From positions 62,001 to 126,000 of the forward strand of contig NZ_AQQS01000008.1 in NCBI RefSeq assembly GCF_002088275.1: a DNA stretch of 64,000 nt, in the 5' to 3' direction. Positions 1 through 9,301 of this stretch are shown piece by piece; position 1 is the stretch's first letter, and each line of letters opens with the position of its first letter. Under the pieces are notes generated by a model that saw only the letters and a program-made list of their open reading frames with translations, was not told where the DNA came from and did not search any database. A program made the translations under genes and the position numbers. Source of the DNA: Aurantimonas sp. 22II-16-19i (lineage in GTDB: Bacteria > Pseudomonadota > Alphaproteobacteria > Rhizobiales > Rhizobiaceae).

Positions 1-1492
1 CGATCATGTGGTGGCTGTCGTGGGCGACCGTCGATGCCATGGCACAGCGGTCGCGATAGCCGAAGCCGGAGACGAAGCCGTTGGTGACGCCGCCGCTCGC
101 CCGGTGCCGCTCGACGAGGGCGATGCGGCAGACGTCGTTGTCCGGATCGGCCAGAGCGATGCCGTCCACGACCGGCACCCGCGCCGTCAGCGCCTTCGTC
201 GGCGCCTGGTTCTCGACGACGCCGATCACCCGCACCTCGGCGTCGTCGCCCGAGCCCTCCGGCGCCTTCACCCGGAAGTCGTCGGCGACGAGCGCCCGTC
301 CGAGCCGGACCGTGTCGACCGCGCTCGCCGGATAGGCATGGGCCGGCATGTCGGCCTCGAGCTTGCCGGCCGAGGCAAGCCGCACGCCGCGGCCGTAGAC
401 CGCGTCGATCGCAAGGTCGCAGAGGTCGGACACGATGAGGAAATCGGCCCGCCGCCCCGGCGTCACCGAGCCGATCTCGCGCTCCAGTTTGAAGTGCTCG
501 GCAGTGTTGATCGTCGCCATCTGGATCGCCGTCATCGGCTTCAGGCCTTGCGCGATGGCATGGCGCACCACCCGGTCCATGTGGCCGTCGCGGACCAGCG
601 TGCCGGAGTGGCAGTCGTCGGTGCACAGGATGAAATGGCGCGAATCGAGACCCATCTCGGTGATCGCCCGGACCTGCGCGGCGACGTCGTACCAGGCCGA
701 GCCGAGCCGCAGCATCGCCTTCATGCCCTGGCGCACTCTCGCGGCGGCATCTTCCATCCGCGTGCCCTCGTGGTCGTCCTCCGCCCCGCCGGCGACGTAG
801 CCGTGGAAGGCGAGGCCGAGATCGGCCGAGGCGTAGTGACCGCCGACGGTCTTGCCGGCCCTGCGCGTCGCGGCGATCTCGCCGACCATGGCGGGATCGT
901 TGGCGGCGACGCCGGGAAAGTTCATCACCTCGCCGAGGCCGATGATCGCCGGCCAGCCCATCGCCTCGGCGACCTCCTTCGGCCCCAGCACCGCACCGCC
1001 CTCTTCCAGGCCCGGCGCCGAGGGAACGCAGGACGGCATCTGGACCCAGACGTTCACCGGCTGGACGAGCGCCTCGTCATGCATCAGCCGCACGCCGGGA
1101 AGCCCGAGCACATTGGCGATCTCGTGCGGGTCGATGAACATCGAGGTGGTGCCGTGGGGAATCACGGCGCGGCAGAACTCGGTCACCGTCACCATGCCGC
1201 TTTCCACATGCATGTGGGCGTCGCACAGCCCCGGCACGACATAGCGGCCCGCCGCGTCGACGACCGCCGTGTCCGGCCCGATCGCGTGGGAGGCGTCGGG
1301 CCCGCAATAGGCGAAGCGGCCGGCCGCGACGGCGATGTCCGTCGCCGGGATGATCTCGCCGGAATGGACGTTGACCCAGCGCGCGTTCCTGACCACCAGA
1401 TCGGCCTTGGCGCGCCCCATGGCGACGTCGACCAGCCGCGCCGCCACCGCCTCGAAGGGCTGGACGGCGGGGCTGTGTTCGGTCTCAGTCAT
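1..1492 (-). CDS. ade: Adenine deaminase, 3' end outside window
   Basis: The encoded protein resembles adenine deaminase, which hydrolyses adenine to hypoxanthine plus ammonia in cytoplasmic purine salvage. The N-terminal amidohydrolase part has the metal-binding HxH motif (GLCDAHMHVES, about residue 100), a following PHEIANVLG segment, and TDDCHSG in the middle. The last residues before the window edge read VAHDSHHM, a motif of the adenine deaminase C-terminal domain that separates this family from dihydroorotase or PhnM relatives. The 497 codons seen compare with about 570-600 for the family, so roughly 80-100 residues lie beyond position 1. The start is the ATG at 1492 (MTETEHSP), with GGAG a few bases upstream. 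It stands alone here, with tRNA-Leu 240 bp upstream on the same strand. Confidence 0.88.
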   Translation of the reverse strand, partial: MTETEHSPAVQPFEAVAARLVDVAMGRAKADLVVRNARWVNVHSGEIIPATDIAVAAGRFAYCGPDASHAIGPDTAVVDAAGRYVVPGLCDAHMHVESGMVTVTEFCRAVIPHGTTSMFIDPHEIANVLGLPGVRLMHDEALVQPVNVWVQMPSCVPSAPGLEEGGAVLGPKEVAEAMGWPAIIGLGEVMNFPGVAANDPAMVGEIAATRRAGKTVGGHYASADLGLAFHGYVAGGAEDDHEGTRMEDAAARVRQGMKAMLRLGSAWYDVAAQVRAITEMGLDSRHFILCTDDCHSGTLVRDGHMDRVVRHAIAQGLKPMTAIQMATINTAEHFKLEREIGSVTPGRRADFLIVSDLCDLAIDAVYGRGVRLASAGKLEADMPAHAYPASAVDTVRLGRALVADDFRVKAPEGSGDDAEVRVIGVVENQAPTKALTARVPVVDGIALADPDNDVCRIALVERHRASGGVTNGFVSGFGYRDRCAMASTVAHDSHHMI

Positions 1493-1730
1493 GGCGGCGC
1501 TCCGAGCGTTGTGATTGTCGGGAGAACGAGGTCGCCGGGCAAGTCCGGCGGTGGCCAGGATATGTCGCCCGTCCCGGAAGCCTCAAAGGGTTTATGCAGA
1601 GCCGCGCGCATTTTGTCGCAGCCGCGAGAACCGGCGAAGGCGAGACCGTCTCGAAGACGCCAGCGCCGGCGCCCCTGCGCCCCCGCTCGGCGCAGCGTCC
1701 ACGATGACGGATTCGTCAGATGTTACGGGA

Positions 1731-1814
1731 TGGTACGGGCGGCGGGACTCGAACCCGCATGACCGAGGCCCAGGGATTTTAAGTCCCTTGCGTCTACCAT
1801 TCCGCCACGCCCGC
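1731..1814 (-). tRNA. tRNA-Leu (UAA)
   Basis: The reverse strand folds as a class II tRNA. The 7-bp acceptor stem is GCGGGCG with CGCCCGT, the anticodon loop is CTTAAAA giving anticodon TAA, the variable arm is long, and the T-loop is GGTTCGAGTCC. The CCA end is encoded (complement of 1731-1733). The long variable arm and TAA anticodon identify leucine. Confidence 0.95.
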
Positions 1815-1974
1815 GCCCGGCGCGACCTGAGCGTCTGCGCAGCCGGCTGTCAAGTTTTGTTGAGCCGAAGCAACATCGCCAAGAAAAGCGCTTAGCAACC
1901 GCCCCGAAGTGGGATATGGTCTCCCCATGCCTTGGAAGTGCCGGATTCTTCGATTTCGGACAGGAGGGAACGCC

Positions 1975-2208
1975 GTGGCATCGAGGGGTGACAGCCGGAT
2001 AGAGCAGTTCGCAGGGATCGGATGGTCCTTCGTCGATGCTCCCGATGTGTCTGAAGACGAAGGTCTTTTGATGCGTCTGCGGGCCAACAACGATGCACTC
2101 GAAAGCTTGCGTCAGGCACTCGACGAAGAAAGCCAGATTTTCGCCAGATTCATCCGTCGCGACCCGGATGAGGCGACGGAGGAGACGGCCGAAAGCGTCG
2201 TTTTCTGA
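1975..2208 (+). CDS. Small hypothetical protein (77 aa)
   Basis: I do not recognise this protein. The chosen start is the GTG at 1975, because AGGAGG lies 7 bases before it; the more upstream in-frame ATG at 1909 has no comparable site. The product is charged and probably cytoplasmic: it has no signal peptide or membrane segment, and the C-terminal half (from about residue 35, rich in Glu, Asp and Arg) should form one or two amphipathic helices. It is a lone gene between tRNA-Leu and a long non-coding stretch. Coding status rests on the ribosome binding site and on the absence of a better frame. Confidence 0.55.
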   Translation: MASRGDSRIEQFAGIGWSFVDAPDVSEDEGLLMRLRANNDALESLRQALDEESQIFARFIRRDPDEATEETAESVVF

Positions 2209-3085
2209 CCGATTGCTGCGGGCGAATCACGCCGCCCGCACGAGATTTCCCCGACTATCTCCACCAAACCGTAGCGGCGGGAATGCCGCCTTACTGCATG
2301 TCGACCTTACTCGGACGAACGATGTCGGTGTCGATCGATGTCGCCGGCTGGGTGCTATCTCGCTTTATCTCGCTTCGGCTGCCCGCGACGAGGTAGGATT
2401 CCATGTCTTGAGAGGCTCAGACGAGACGAAAGATTCGACAACTCGTTCGCCGGGCCAGCGGCCGGCGCCTGCCATGGCGCCTTTCACGGATCGACCACCA
2501 GGCGCCCAGCCAGTCCAAGGTGGCATCGCCATCCACGGGGACAGCACCCCCAGACGAGCACGGCGCGTCAGATGGGCCCCGGGCTGCTGCTTGGCGCGCG
2601 AGGCGAGGCGTTACAGGCTGCAAACAACTTTGACAGGACTTCCCGAAATACCATGCTGGGTGCCTCGGGGACGACGGATTGCCGCTCCCCCGGGCGCTTC
2701 GTTACTCTCGGGCCCCGTCCATACAAGATGCAGACATTTCAGAGGGGCTTCGTTTGCAGGCCGATGCCAAGCGGCGTCTCCGTGGACGAATGTTGGCGAA
2801 CCATCGCGGGCTCGTCATTCTCGGGCCCCGTCCCGAGAATCCAGGGGCATCGCTCCAAACGGCTGATCCTGCTGGCGAAAACGCCCCACCGCAACGTCGC
2901 ATCTGGTTACCGCGCCGGCCCGAGAAAGACGACAACGTCGGGCATGGCACCATCAGAACTGCACCCCGGCACTGGCAGCCCGCCTCAGAACCCGCGGTCC
3001 TGAAACGACCCTTCGCGTCCTGTGAACGCGGCAGGTACGCGGCCCGGGGATGGCCGGACGAAGCCCGCCCCGGAGCCGGCCAGGC
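2209..3085. other. Long stretch without a recognised gene
   Basis: This is about 880 bp between the 77-aa gene and the end of sdhB. Open frames on both strands are Arg/Pro/Ser-rich, lack convincing ribosome binding sites and resemble no family I know. Two copies of the 15-mer TCTCGGGCCCCGTCC occur, at 2706-2720 and 2819-2833; the second lies within a palindromic repeat. It may hold remnants of decayed genes, but nothing can be named. Confidence 0.5.
2814..2843. repeat. Palindromic intergenic repeat, CGTCATTCTCGGG type
   Basis: ATTCTCGGG (2817-2825) and CCCGAGAAT (2832-2840) form a perfect 9-bp inverted repeat around a 6-base loop. The outer bases CGTC and CCAG match the general plan of the CGTCATCCCGGG elements at 21497, 49199 and 49310. 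It lies downstream of sdhB, which is read on the other strand. Confidence 0.55.
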
Positions 3086-3865
3086 TCAGATGCGCCGCTC
3101 GACCATCATCTTCTTGATCTCGGCGATCGCCTTCGCCGGATTGAGGCCCTTCGGGCAGGCCTGGGTGCAGTTCATGATCGTGTGGCAGCGATAGAGCTTG
3201 AAGGGATCCTCCAGGGCATCCAGCCGGTCGCCCGTCGCCTCGTCGCGGGAATCGATCAGCCAGCGATAGGCCTGCAGGAGCACGGCCGGGCCGAGATAGC
3301 GCTCGCCGTTCCACCAGTAGGACGGACACGACGTCTGGCAGCAGAAGCACAGGATGCATTCGTAGAGGCCGTCGAGCTTTTCCCGGTCCGCATGGCTCTG
3401 GCGCCATTCCTTCTCGGGCTGCGGCGTCTCGGTCTTCAGCCACGGCTCGATCGAACGCAACTGCGCATAGGGCAGGGTCAGGTCGGGGATCAGGTCCTTG
3501 ATCACCGGCATGTGCGGCAAGGGATAGATGGCGATGTCGCCCTCGATCTCGTCCATGCCCTTGGTGCAGGCGAGCGTGTTCGAGCCGTCGATGTTCATCG
3601 CGCAGGAGCCGCAGATCCCCTCGCGGCAGGATCGCCGCAGCGCCAGCGTGGAATCGACCTTGTTCTTGATCCACAGAAGCGCGTCGAGCACCATGGGGCC
3701 GCAATCGGCCGTGTCGACATAGAAGGTGTCGATGCGCGGGTTCTTGCCGTCGTCGGGCGACCAGCGATAGATCCGAAACTCGCGAACCTCCTTGGCGCCC
3801 GCCGGCTTGTCCCAGACCTTGCCCTCGGTGAGTCTCGAGTTTTTCGGAAGCGCGAGTTCGACCAT
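3086..3865 (-). CDS. sdhB: Succinate dehydrogenase iron-sulfur subunit
   Basis: SdhB carries electrons from the flavoprotein SdhA to ubiquinone in complex II on the inner face of the cytoplasmic membrane. All three cluster motifs are present: CREGICGSC with a later Cys (2Fe-2S), [11 protein letters not shown] (4Fe-4S), and [11 protein letters not shown] (3Fe-4S). The C-terminus KKMMVERRI matches rhizobial homologues. I set the start at the ATG at 3865 (MVELALPKN), the usual N-terminus of rhizobial SdhB, giving 259 aa; an in-frame ATG 28 codons upstream exists but adds an atypical extension. sdhC, sdhD and sdhA are not next to it: the next gene upstream is an unrelated phosphatase. Confidence 0.97.
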   Translation of the reverse strand: MVELALPKNSRLTEGKVWDKPAGAKEVREFRIYRWSPDDGKNPRIDTFYVDTADCGPMVLDALLWIKNKVDSTLALRRSCREGICGSCAMNIDGSNTLACTKGMDEIEGDIAIYPLPHMPVIKDLIPDLTLPYAQLRSIEPWLKTETPQPEKEWRQSHADREKLDGLYECILCFCCQTSCPSYWWNGERYLGPAVLLQAYRWLIDSRDEATGDRLDALEDPFKLYRCHTIMNCTQACPKGLNPAKAIAEIKKMMVERRI

Positions 3866-4051
3866 CGTCTTTCCATCCGGTGCCTGATTGGAATCGTTCG
3901 CACCATAGTGTTTGCGGTGCAAAACGGAAGAGCCGTTCTGGACCGCCATCTGCTTCTAATCGGTTGAAGGATGCCGGAAAAATCGTCGCATGCCGCCGCT
4001 GGCGTCCAAAAGCCGGATCATCCCCCGACGGCCGCCTGAAAAGCGCGGATC

Positions 4052-5179
4052 TCAGCCCTCTCCGTGCCGCTCCTCGATCGCCTTGCGGACCGATTCGACA
4101 TCGTCCGCATCGATCAGCCCCATCTCGTGCGCGCTCGCCGCCGCCTCGAACAGCGTCTCGGCATTGGTCACGGCGATGCCCATCTGCCGCAAGGCCGCAA
4201 GGCCCTCGCCCGCATGGTCCGTCAGGATCCCGCGCGTCACGTCGCGGATGTGGACGGCGAGCACCCGCCCCTCGTGGCGGCGCGCGGCCTCGGCATAGAT
4301 CGCCGCGTCGCGCTGGCCGGAATCGCCGATCAGCACGAAGGACAGGTCCGGATGGGCGTCCATGATCCGTTCGATCATCTCGAGCTTGTGGCCGTCGTGG
4401 CCGCCGGTCAGCCACTTGTCCCTGTCGAGGCCGAAATCCTTCAGGAACATCGGCCCATGCGGGATCTTGCGCAGGGCCAGGAAGCTCTCGAACAGGTCGT
4501 AGAGGTTCCACGGGCTCGACGAGACGTAGAAGATCGGGTTGGTCTCCGGGCCCTCGCCGCCCTTCGCCAGGGCCCGATAGAGATGCGAGACGCCGGGAAA
4601 GGCCGTGCGGCTGCGCGCCGAATTGGCGACGACGGTGCGCCAGTGCTTGAGGAAGTTGGTCGCCCCGGTCTTCACGATGGTGTCGTCGATGTCGGAGATG
4701 ACGCCGAAGCGGGCCGACCGGCCGTGCCTGCGGACCTTCATCTCCGCCCCGAGCGGCTTGACCTCGTGGAACGGCGCCGACAGGAGCTCGAGTTCCACGC
4801 AGAACCACGGCGCCGTCTCCGGTCCCGGGTGCAGCGGCAGGACGGCGTCGAAATAGCCCTCCCCGTCGCTGACGAGTTCGCCGGACTGCCCCAGCGCCCG
4901 CCATGCGATGCGCGCGCCCTTGATCTCGTCGGTCTCGTAGCGCTTGAGGGTCAGCCAGACGTTCCGCAGCGTCGAATCGCTGTGGGGCGCCGTCGTCACC
5001 CCCTCGTCCTCCAGCACCCGGCCGCGGATCCAGACGCCCTGCGGGGTCGCCATGCCGCGATAGGGCACGAGGAGCGGCGTGCCGATCAGGCCGGTCCGCC
5101 GCTTGAAGGCCCAGCGAGCCCGGTCGAAGCCGCCCTCGGCCTTGTGCAGCAGCGTGCGGAGCCGCGTGGTCACGGGCAT
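4052..5179 (-). CDS. APP1-family (DUF2183) phosphatase
   Basis: The protein belongs to the App1 catalytic domain family, named after the yeast actin-patch phosphatidate phosphatase. The HAD-like motif SDIDDTIVKTG in mid-protein supplies the DxDxT nucleophile. FYVSSSPWNLYD follows, and FVLIGDSGQRD supplies the later acidic pair. The N-terminal 150 residues form a separate domain including GVWIRGRVLEDEG. In bacteria the substrate is not settled; dephosphorylation of a phosphatidate-like lipid is inferred from the family. The start is the ATG at 5179 (MPVTTRLR), preceded by GGAAAGG; an upstream in-frame ATG would add 17 residues. It precedes sdhB on the same strand with a 186-bp gap, so cotranscription is possible. 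Confidence 0.85.
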   Translation of the reverse strand: MPVTTRLRTLLHKAEGGFDRARWAFKRRTGLIGTPLLVPYRGMATPQGVWIRGRVLEDEGVTTAPHSDSTLRNVWLTLKRYETDEIKGARIAWRALGQSGELVSDGEGYFDAVLPLHPGPETAPWFCVELELLSAPFHEVKPLGAEMKVRRHGRSARFGVISDIDDTIVKTGATNFLKHWRTVVANSARSRTAFPGVSHLYRALAKGGEGPETNPIFYVSSSPWNLYDLFESFLALRKIPHGPMFLKDFGLDRDKWLTGGHDGHKLEMIERIMDAHPDLSFVLIGDSGQRDAAIYAEAARRHEGRVLAVHIRDVTRGILTDHAGEGLAALRQMGIAVTNAETLFEAAASAHEMGLIDADDVESVRKAIEERHGEG

Positions 5180-5307
5180 CGGATCAACGGCCTTTCCCGG
5201 AAGGGTCTGCCGCCGGCGGCAGGCCGGCATTCACGAAGGGGCGAGGCGTCCTCCGGCAAGCCGGTCCCGGAAGGACCGGCGCCGGAAGCCTCACGCCGAG
5301 CGCGCCT

Positions 5308-6003
5308 CTAGCCGCCGGACTTCGGCGCGGCGTCCGCATCGGGCTTCACATAGGTCCCCGACTTGCAGGCGTTGGAGGTGGCGTCGAGGAAGGCGAAGAT
5401 CGTCTTCTGGTCGTCGATCGTGACGGTGCCTCGCCGCAGGAGCTGGTCGGCGGTCGGCGGCGCGACGACGCTGGCGATCAGATAGTCGCGCTGGGGCGAG
5501 GAGAGCTGTTCCATCGCCTGGCCGGCAAGGCAGGTGCACGCGGCCGGCGACATGTCGCGGATCTGGATGCCGCAGAGATCGGTGATGATCGCGGTCTGGT
5601 TCTCGGGCGTCAGATGCGGCATCTGGAACTTGTCGCCGACGGCATTGCGCGGCTGCCCGTCGCTCGCGGCCGCGCCGCTCTGACCGGCGGCCGGCGCCGC
5701 CTCCTGGCCGCTCCCCCCGGCAGGCGTCTCCGTCGGCGCGGCGCCGAGCGGCGCGCCGCTCCCGGTGGCATCGCTCGCCTCGCCGCCGGCGGCCGCCGGC
5801 TCTTGCGGCGTCTCCGTCTCGGCCGGCGACATCGGCGTCGGGGCCGCATCCGGCGGCAGCACGGGGTTCTGCTGGTTCGTCTCCCCGCTGGGCGTGCCGC
5901 CCGCTGCGGACCCACCCGACGATTCGCCCGACTGCGCCGCCGCAGCTCCCATCCACAGCCCCAGCGCCGTCGCCAGAATCGCCGTCCGCATAACGATTTG
6001 CAT
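5308..6003 (-). CDS. Secreted protein with Ala/Pro/Gly-rich linker
   Basis: This hypothetical protein of 231 aa probably lies in the periplasm. Residues 1-23 are a Sec signal peptide ending AAAAQS. Residues 24 to about 120 are low-complexity (Ala, Pro, Gly, Ser, Thr). The C-terminal 110 residues form a compact domain with cysteines at DLCGIQ, ACTCLAG and NACKSG, which could make two disulfides. The ATG at 6003 has GGGAGG seven bases upstream. I do not know the family. It is transcribed towards the App1 phosphatase gene with a 128-bp gap. Confidence 0.75.
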   Translation of the reverse strand: MQIVMRTAILATALGLWMGAAAAQSGESSGGSAAGGTPSGETNQQNPVLPPDAAPTPMSPAETETPQEPAAAGGEASDATGSGAPLGAAPTETPAGGSGQEAAPAAGQSGAAASDGQPRNAVGDKFQMPHLTPENQTAIITDLCGIQIRDMSPAACTCLAGQAMEQLSSPQRDYLIASVVAPPTADQLLRRGTVTIDDQKTIFAFLDATSNACKSGTYVKPDADAAPKSGG

Positions 6004-6238
6004 TCAAGAACCTCCCATCGGTCTGACGAGGACGCACCTCGCCGAAACGTGCCCGAGGGCGATCATCTAGGGCATTTCGCCGACCTTGGCGAACCGCGCC
6101 GCCACGGCTGCTGTCATCGCAGGATCATCAGTCAGGAATAGCAATCGCCTCATGGCCCGTGACCCGCCCGCAAGGCGATGTCCGGCAGAACCTGTGGGCG
6201 GTCCCGGCCGCCCACGTCGTCACAGAGGAAGAGAGACC

Positions 6239-7144
6239 ATGCAGCGAATCCCTCACCTGGCAGCCACGGCGCTTCTCGTCGCCGGGGCGATCGTCCCGGC
6301 CCTCGCCGGCGAGCCGGCCGAGATGCAGTCCGAGACCGTCGCCACCTACACCATCCCCGAAGCCAACCAGGCGGTCGGTGTGGACGCCACGCATTTCTAT
6401 GCGATCGACAACCGCACCATCGCCAAATACGACAAGGCGACCCAGACGCTGGTGAAGACGTTCGAGCGGCCGAAAGGTGGAGCGGTCAAGCATTTCGACA
6501 GCGCCTCGGTGGTCGACGGCAAGATCTACGTCGCCCATTCGAACTATCCGGAATGGCCGATGACCTCATCGCTGGAGATCTTCGACGCCGAAACGCTCGA
6601 CCATGTCGAAAGCCACTCCTTCGGCATCCAGCTCGGCTCGTTCACCTGGGTGGACAAGGGCCCCGACGGCGCCTGGTACGGCGCCTTCGCCAACTACAAT
6701 CGCGTCTTCGGCAAGAGCCCGCTCGCCTACGGCAACAAGTACAACACCCAGGTCGTCAAGTTCGACGCGGACTGGCAGCCGAGCCAGGCCTGGATCTTCC
6801 CCGACGCGATCGTCGACACCTTCGACGACATGTCGAATTCCGGCGGCTCCTTCGGGCCCGACGGCAACCTCTACATCAGCGGCCACGACGAGCCGGAAGC
6901 CTATGTCATGGCGCTGCCGGAATTCGGCTCCGTCCTCGAATGGAAGGCGACGGTGCCCCTCGCCAACCGCGGCCAGGGCATCGCCTGGGACCGCTCCACC
7001 GGCGACACGATCTACGCGATCATCCGCGGCAAGGGCGAAGAGGAAAACAAGGTGACGGTCAACCGCGTGATGTTCGAACAGCCCGCGAAGGAGGCCGGTG
7101 CATCATCATCGGACGAGGCCGCGGAGACCGCCCCGGCGAAGTAG
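6239..7144 (+). CDS. Secreted beta-propeller-like protein
   Basis: The 301-aa product starts at the ATG at 6239 (MQRIPHLA), preceded by AGAGGAAGAG, and has a signal peptide ending at ALAGEP. The rest shows repeating blade-like segments (DATHFYAIDNRTIAKYD, DGKIYVAHSNYPEWP, GPDGAWYGAFANYNR, GPDGNLYISGHDEPEAY, DRSTGDTIYAIIRG), as expected of a six- or seven-blade propeller. No catalytic motif is evident. Homologues are sometimes loosely labelled cycloisomerases; I see no evidence for that activity. The last 20 residues are a low-complexity tail. It diverges from the secreted-protein gene at 5308-6003. Confidence 0.72.
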   Translation: MQRIPHLAATALLVAGAIVPALAGEPAEMQSETVATYTIPEANQAVGVDATHFYAIDNRTIAKYDKATQTLVKTFERPKGGAVKHFDSASVVDGKIYVAHSNYPEWPMTSSLEIFDAETLDHVESHSFGIQLGSFTWVDKGPDGAWYGAFANYNRVFGKSPLAYGNKYNTQVVKFDADWQPSQAWIFPDAIVDTFDDMSNSGGSFGPDGNLYISGHDEPEAYVMALPEFGSVLEWKATVPLANRGQGIAWDRSTGDTIYAIIRGKGEEENKVTVNRVMFEQPAKEAGASSSDEAAETAPAK

Positions 7145-7264
7145 CGCCATCGCACGCCGCCATGGGTCCGGGACGGGGGCGGCGGCGATTCCACCCCCAT
7201 CCCGGCGCCGCCTGGACCCGTCGAAGAAGCGCTGGCGACCGTGTCCTGCCTCGGCGGCGGGTCC

Positions 7265-8137
7265 TCAGGCCGGCCGCTGCGCGATGAAGAGATGGCCCGG
7301 CGCCGGCTGGCCCTCCTGCATGCGCACGGTGATCGGCTCGGCGGACAGGATCGTCAGGCCGGCCCGTTCGAGTTCGCGCCGCACATAGGCCTCGCCATGG
7401 TGGAAGCGGTGGTCGCGGCCGACGGCGAAATCGCGCGCCGGGCCGGCGGACCCGTCGGCGGCACCATTCGCACCATCATGGGCAGTCGCCGCATCGCCGC
7501 CCGCCAGCGACTCCGTCGAGGCGGCGAACACGCCCGCCGGCGCAAGCCTTGCGGCCACCGCCGCAAACAGCGGCGACAGGTCGCCGAGATAGGGAAGCAC
7601 GTCGGCGGCGACGATGAGGTCGAACGGCTCGGCCTCGTCGAAGTCTTCCAGGAAACCCAGCGCCTCGCCGATATAGAGATGGTCGTAGGAGCCGGAATCG
7701 AAGGCGATCTCGACCATCTTCTCCGACAGGTCGACCCCCAGCATCTCGTCCGCCCGGCCGTCGAGAACCGTGCCGACGAGACCGGTGCCGCAGCCGAGAT
7801 CGAGCCCCCGGTCGAAGTGGTGGAGGCCGAGCTGCGTCAGCCCCTGCGCGATCAGCTCCGGCACGCCGTAGCCGAGCTGGCGCACGAGGATGTCCTCGAA
7901 CATCTCGGCCTGCTGGTCGAACAGGGTGGCCACATAGGCCTCGCCCGCCGATGCCGGCGTCTCGCCGAGCCCGAGCGCTGCCAGCCGCAGCCGCGCGCCG
8001 ACATGGTCGTCGGGATCGATGTCGAGACAGGCCCGGTAGGCGGCGGCGGCCGCCTCGGCCCGTCCCGCCTTCTCCTCGGCCAGCGCCTTGCTGTAGACGG
8101 CGTCGAGCGCGTCCTCGTCGAATGGGCGGGCGGTCAT
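7265..8137 (-). CDS. TPR-headed class I SAM methyltransferase
   Basis: A 290-aa cytoplasmic methyltransferase of unknown substrate. Residues 1-60 resemble a TPR unit (KAGRAEAAAAAYRACLDIDPDD). The Rossmann part follows with motif I DLGCGTGLVG, motif II acidic GVDLSEKM and motif IV DLIVAADVLPYLGDL. The start is the ATG at 8137 with GAAGGATG upstream; longer readings in this frame run into the pcp-like gene and look spurious. It follows that gene by 14 bp on the same strand, so the two probably share a transcript. Confidence 0.85.
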   Translation of the reverse strand: MTARPFDEDALDAVYSKALAEEKAGRAEAAAAAYRACLDIDPDDHVGARLRLAALGLGETPASAGEAYVATLFDQQAEMFEDILVRQLGYGVPELIAQGLTQLGLHHFDRGLDLGCGTGLVGTVLDGRADEMLGVDLSEKMVEIAFDSGSYDHLYIGEALGFLEDFDEAEPFDLIVAADVLPYLGDLSPLFAAVAARLAPAGVFAASTESLAGGDAATAHDGANGAADGSAGPARDFAVGRDHRFHHGEAYVRRELERAGLTILSAEPITVRMQEGQPAPGHLFIAQRPA

Positions 8138-8151
8138 GTCGGAAACATCCT

Positions 8152-8796
8152 TCAGGCTGTCGGCTCGGCCTGTCTGCCGGCCGCGGCCTCCATTTGCAAG
8201 AGCGCCAGCGCGGCGGCCTTCAGCCGCGCGATCGGCAGGCTCATGAAGACCTCCGGCAGCGGCGGGTGGGCGAGCAGCTCGGCCACGGTCTCGTCGGCGG
8301 ACGGCAGGTGGAAGAAGCCGAAGCGCTCGACCCCGAGCCCTCCGGCGGCAAGGGCGAGGCGATAGAGCGTGTCGTTGCAGAGATAGGACCCGGCATTGCT
8401 CGACCATTCGAAGTCGACGCCCGCGCCCCGCAGCGCCGCGGCGACGGACGCCCAGTCCAGCCGGCAGGGCAGGAGCTGCGGCCCGTCGCCGATGGAGGGG
8501 CCGGCGGCGAACGCGCCGAGAGCGTCGGCCCGGCCGAGTTCGCGGTGATTGCGGGCCTGGAGCTCGACCCGGAAGCGCTCGGCGCGCAGATGGGCGCCGA
8601 ACATCAGCACCATCTTCGGCCGGTGCGTCTCGATCACCGCCTTCAGCTGCGGCCAGGTCTCGTCCCAGGCGACGGGGAGCACCACTCCGGCCGCCCCCAG
8701 CGACGCCAATTGCGGCCCTAGGGCGTCGACGAGATCTTGCGAGGGGTTCCGGGCAACGCCCGGGAAGGCGGCAAAGCCAACGACGAGAACCGACAT
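8152..8796 (-). CDS. pcp: Pyroglutamyl-peptidase I-like protein (peptidase C15)
   Basis: This 214-aa cytoplasmic cysteine peptidase-like protein would remove N-terminal pyroglutamate from peptides. The fold start SVLVVGFAAFPGVARNPSQ matches the VLVTGFEPFGG...NPS opening of the family. Candidate triad residues are Glu in RFRVELQARN, Cys in SSNAGSYLCNDTLY and His in GFFHLPS. Several flanking positions differ from classical Pcp, so specificity may have shifted. The ATG is at 8796. Divergent cspA lies about 290 bp away. Confidence 0.8.
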   Translation of the reverse strand: MSVLVVGFAAFPGVARNPSQDLVDALGPQLASLGAAGVVLPVAWDETWPQLKAVIETHRPKMVLMFGAHLRAERFRVELQARNHRELGRADALGAFAAGPSIGDGPQLLPCRLDWASVAAALRGAGVDFEWSSNAGSYLCNDTLYRLALAAGGLGVERFGFFHLPSADETVAELLAHPPLPEVFMSLPIARLKAAALALLQMEAAAGRQAEPTA

Positions 8797-8986
8797 AGTC
8801 TAACGAATTCCGCTGCTTGCTGGAGAGGGAGATGCCGGCACGGAAGCTGTCCCGCAATGAAACGTGAATTTGGTCAGAAATCTTTCACTTGCAATGACCC
8901 TGGGAAATTAGCATTCTTCCCCGCGTTCGGGCAAATTCGCGAACACGGGTAATGGACGAATTGCGTATCGGGAGCGCCTCTCCCGG

Positions 8987-9003
8987 GTGGGTCACAGACC
9001 CAC
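8987..9003 (+). promoter_or_regulatory. Leader hairpin ahead of cspA
   Basis: GTGGGTC (8987-8993), ACA and GACCCAC (8997-9003) make a perfect 7-bp stem with a 3-base loop, about 85 bases before the cspA start. Cold-shock genes often have structured 5' leaders; a regulatory role here is inference. Confidence 0.35.
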
Positions 9004-9088
9004 GATGTGTCGGTTCCTAATCCTAATCAAGACTTGCCTGCCGCCGCCCCCAGGGGCGCCCATACATGCCAGGATGAGGACTCCGATA

Positions 9089-9301
9089 ATGGCACAGACC
9101 GGCACGGTCAAATTCTTCAACACCGAAAAGGGATTCGGTTTCATCAAGCCGGACAATGGCGGGGCGGACATCTTCGTCCACATCTCTGCCGTTCAGGCAT
9201 CGGGCCTTCCCGGCCTCGAGGAAAACCAGAAGGTCTCCTTCGACACCGAGCCCGACAAGCGCGGCAAGGGCCCGAAGGCCGTCAACCTGCAGCCGGCCTG
9301 A
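9089..9301 (+). CDS. cspA: Cold-shock domain protein, CspA family
   Basis: This is a single cold-shock domain of 70 aa that binds single-stranded RNA or DNA. RNP1 is KGFGFIKP and RNP2 is DIFVHIS. The start is the ATG at 9089 ([10 protein letters not shown]), preceded by AGGATGAGGA. An in-frame upstream ATG at 8987 gives a non-homologous extension and was rejected. It is monocistronic, with a roughly 290-bp upstream region containing a short hairpin, consistent with post-transcriptional control. Confidence 0.95.
   Translation: MAQTGTVKFFNTEKGFGFIKPDNGGADIFVHISAVQASGLPGLEENQKVSFDTEPDKRGKGPKAVNLQPA

Noticed and set aside
8-1762. 584-codon plus-strand open frame
   Set aside because: Antisense to adenine deaminase and running into tRNA-Leu; composition is that of a shadow frame.
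2093-3194. Overlapping open frames in the gap before sdhB
   Set aside because: No start signals, skewed Arg/Pro/Ser composition and no recognisable motif.
2985-4904. 639-codon minus-strand open frame spanning sdhB and the APP1 gene
   Set aside because: It is out of frame with both recognisable proteins and has no family features.
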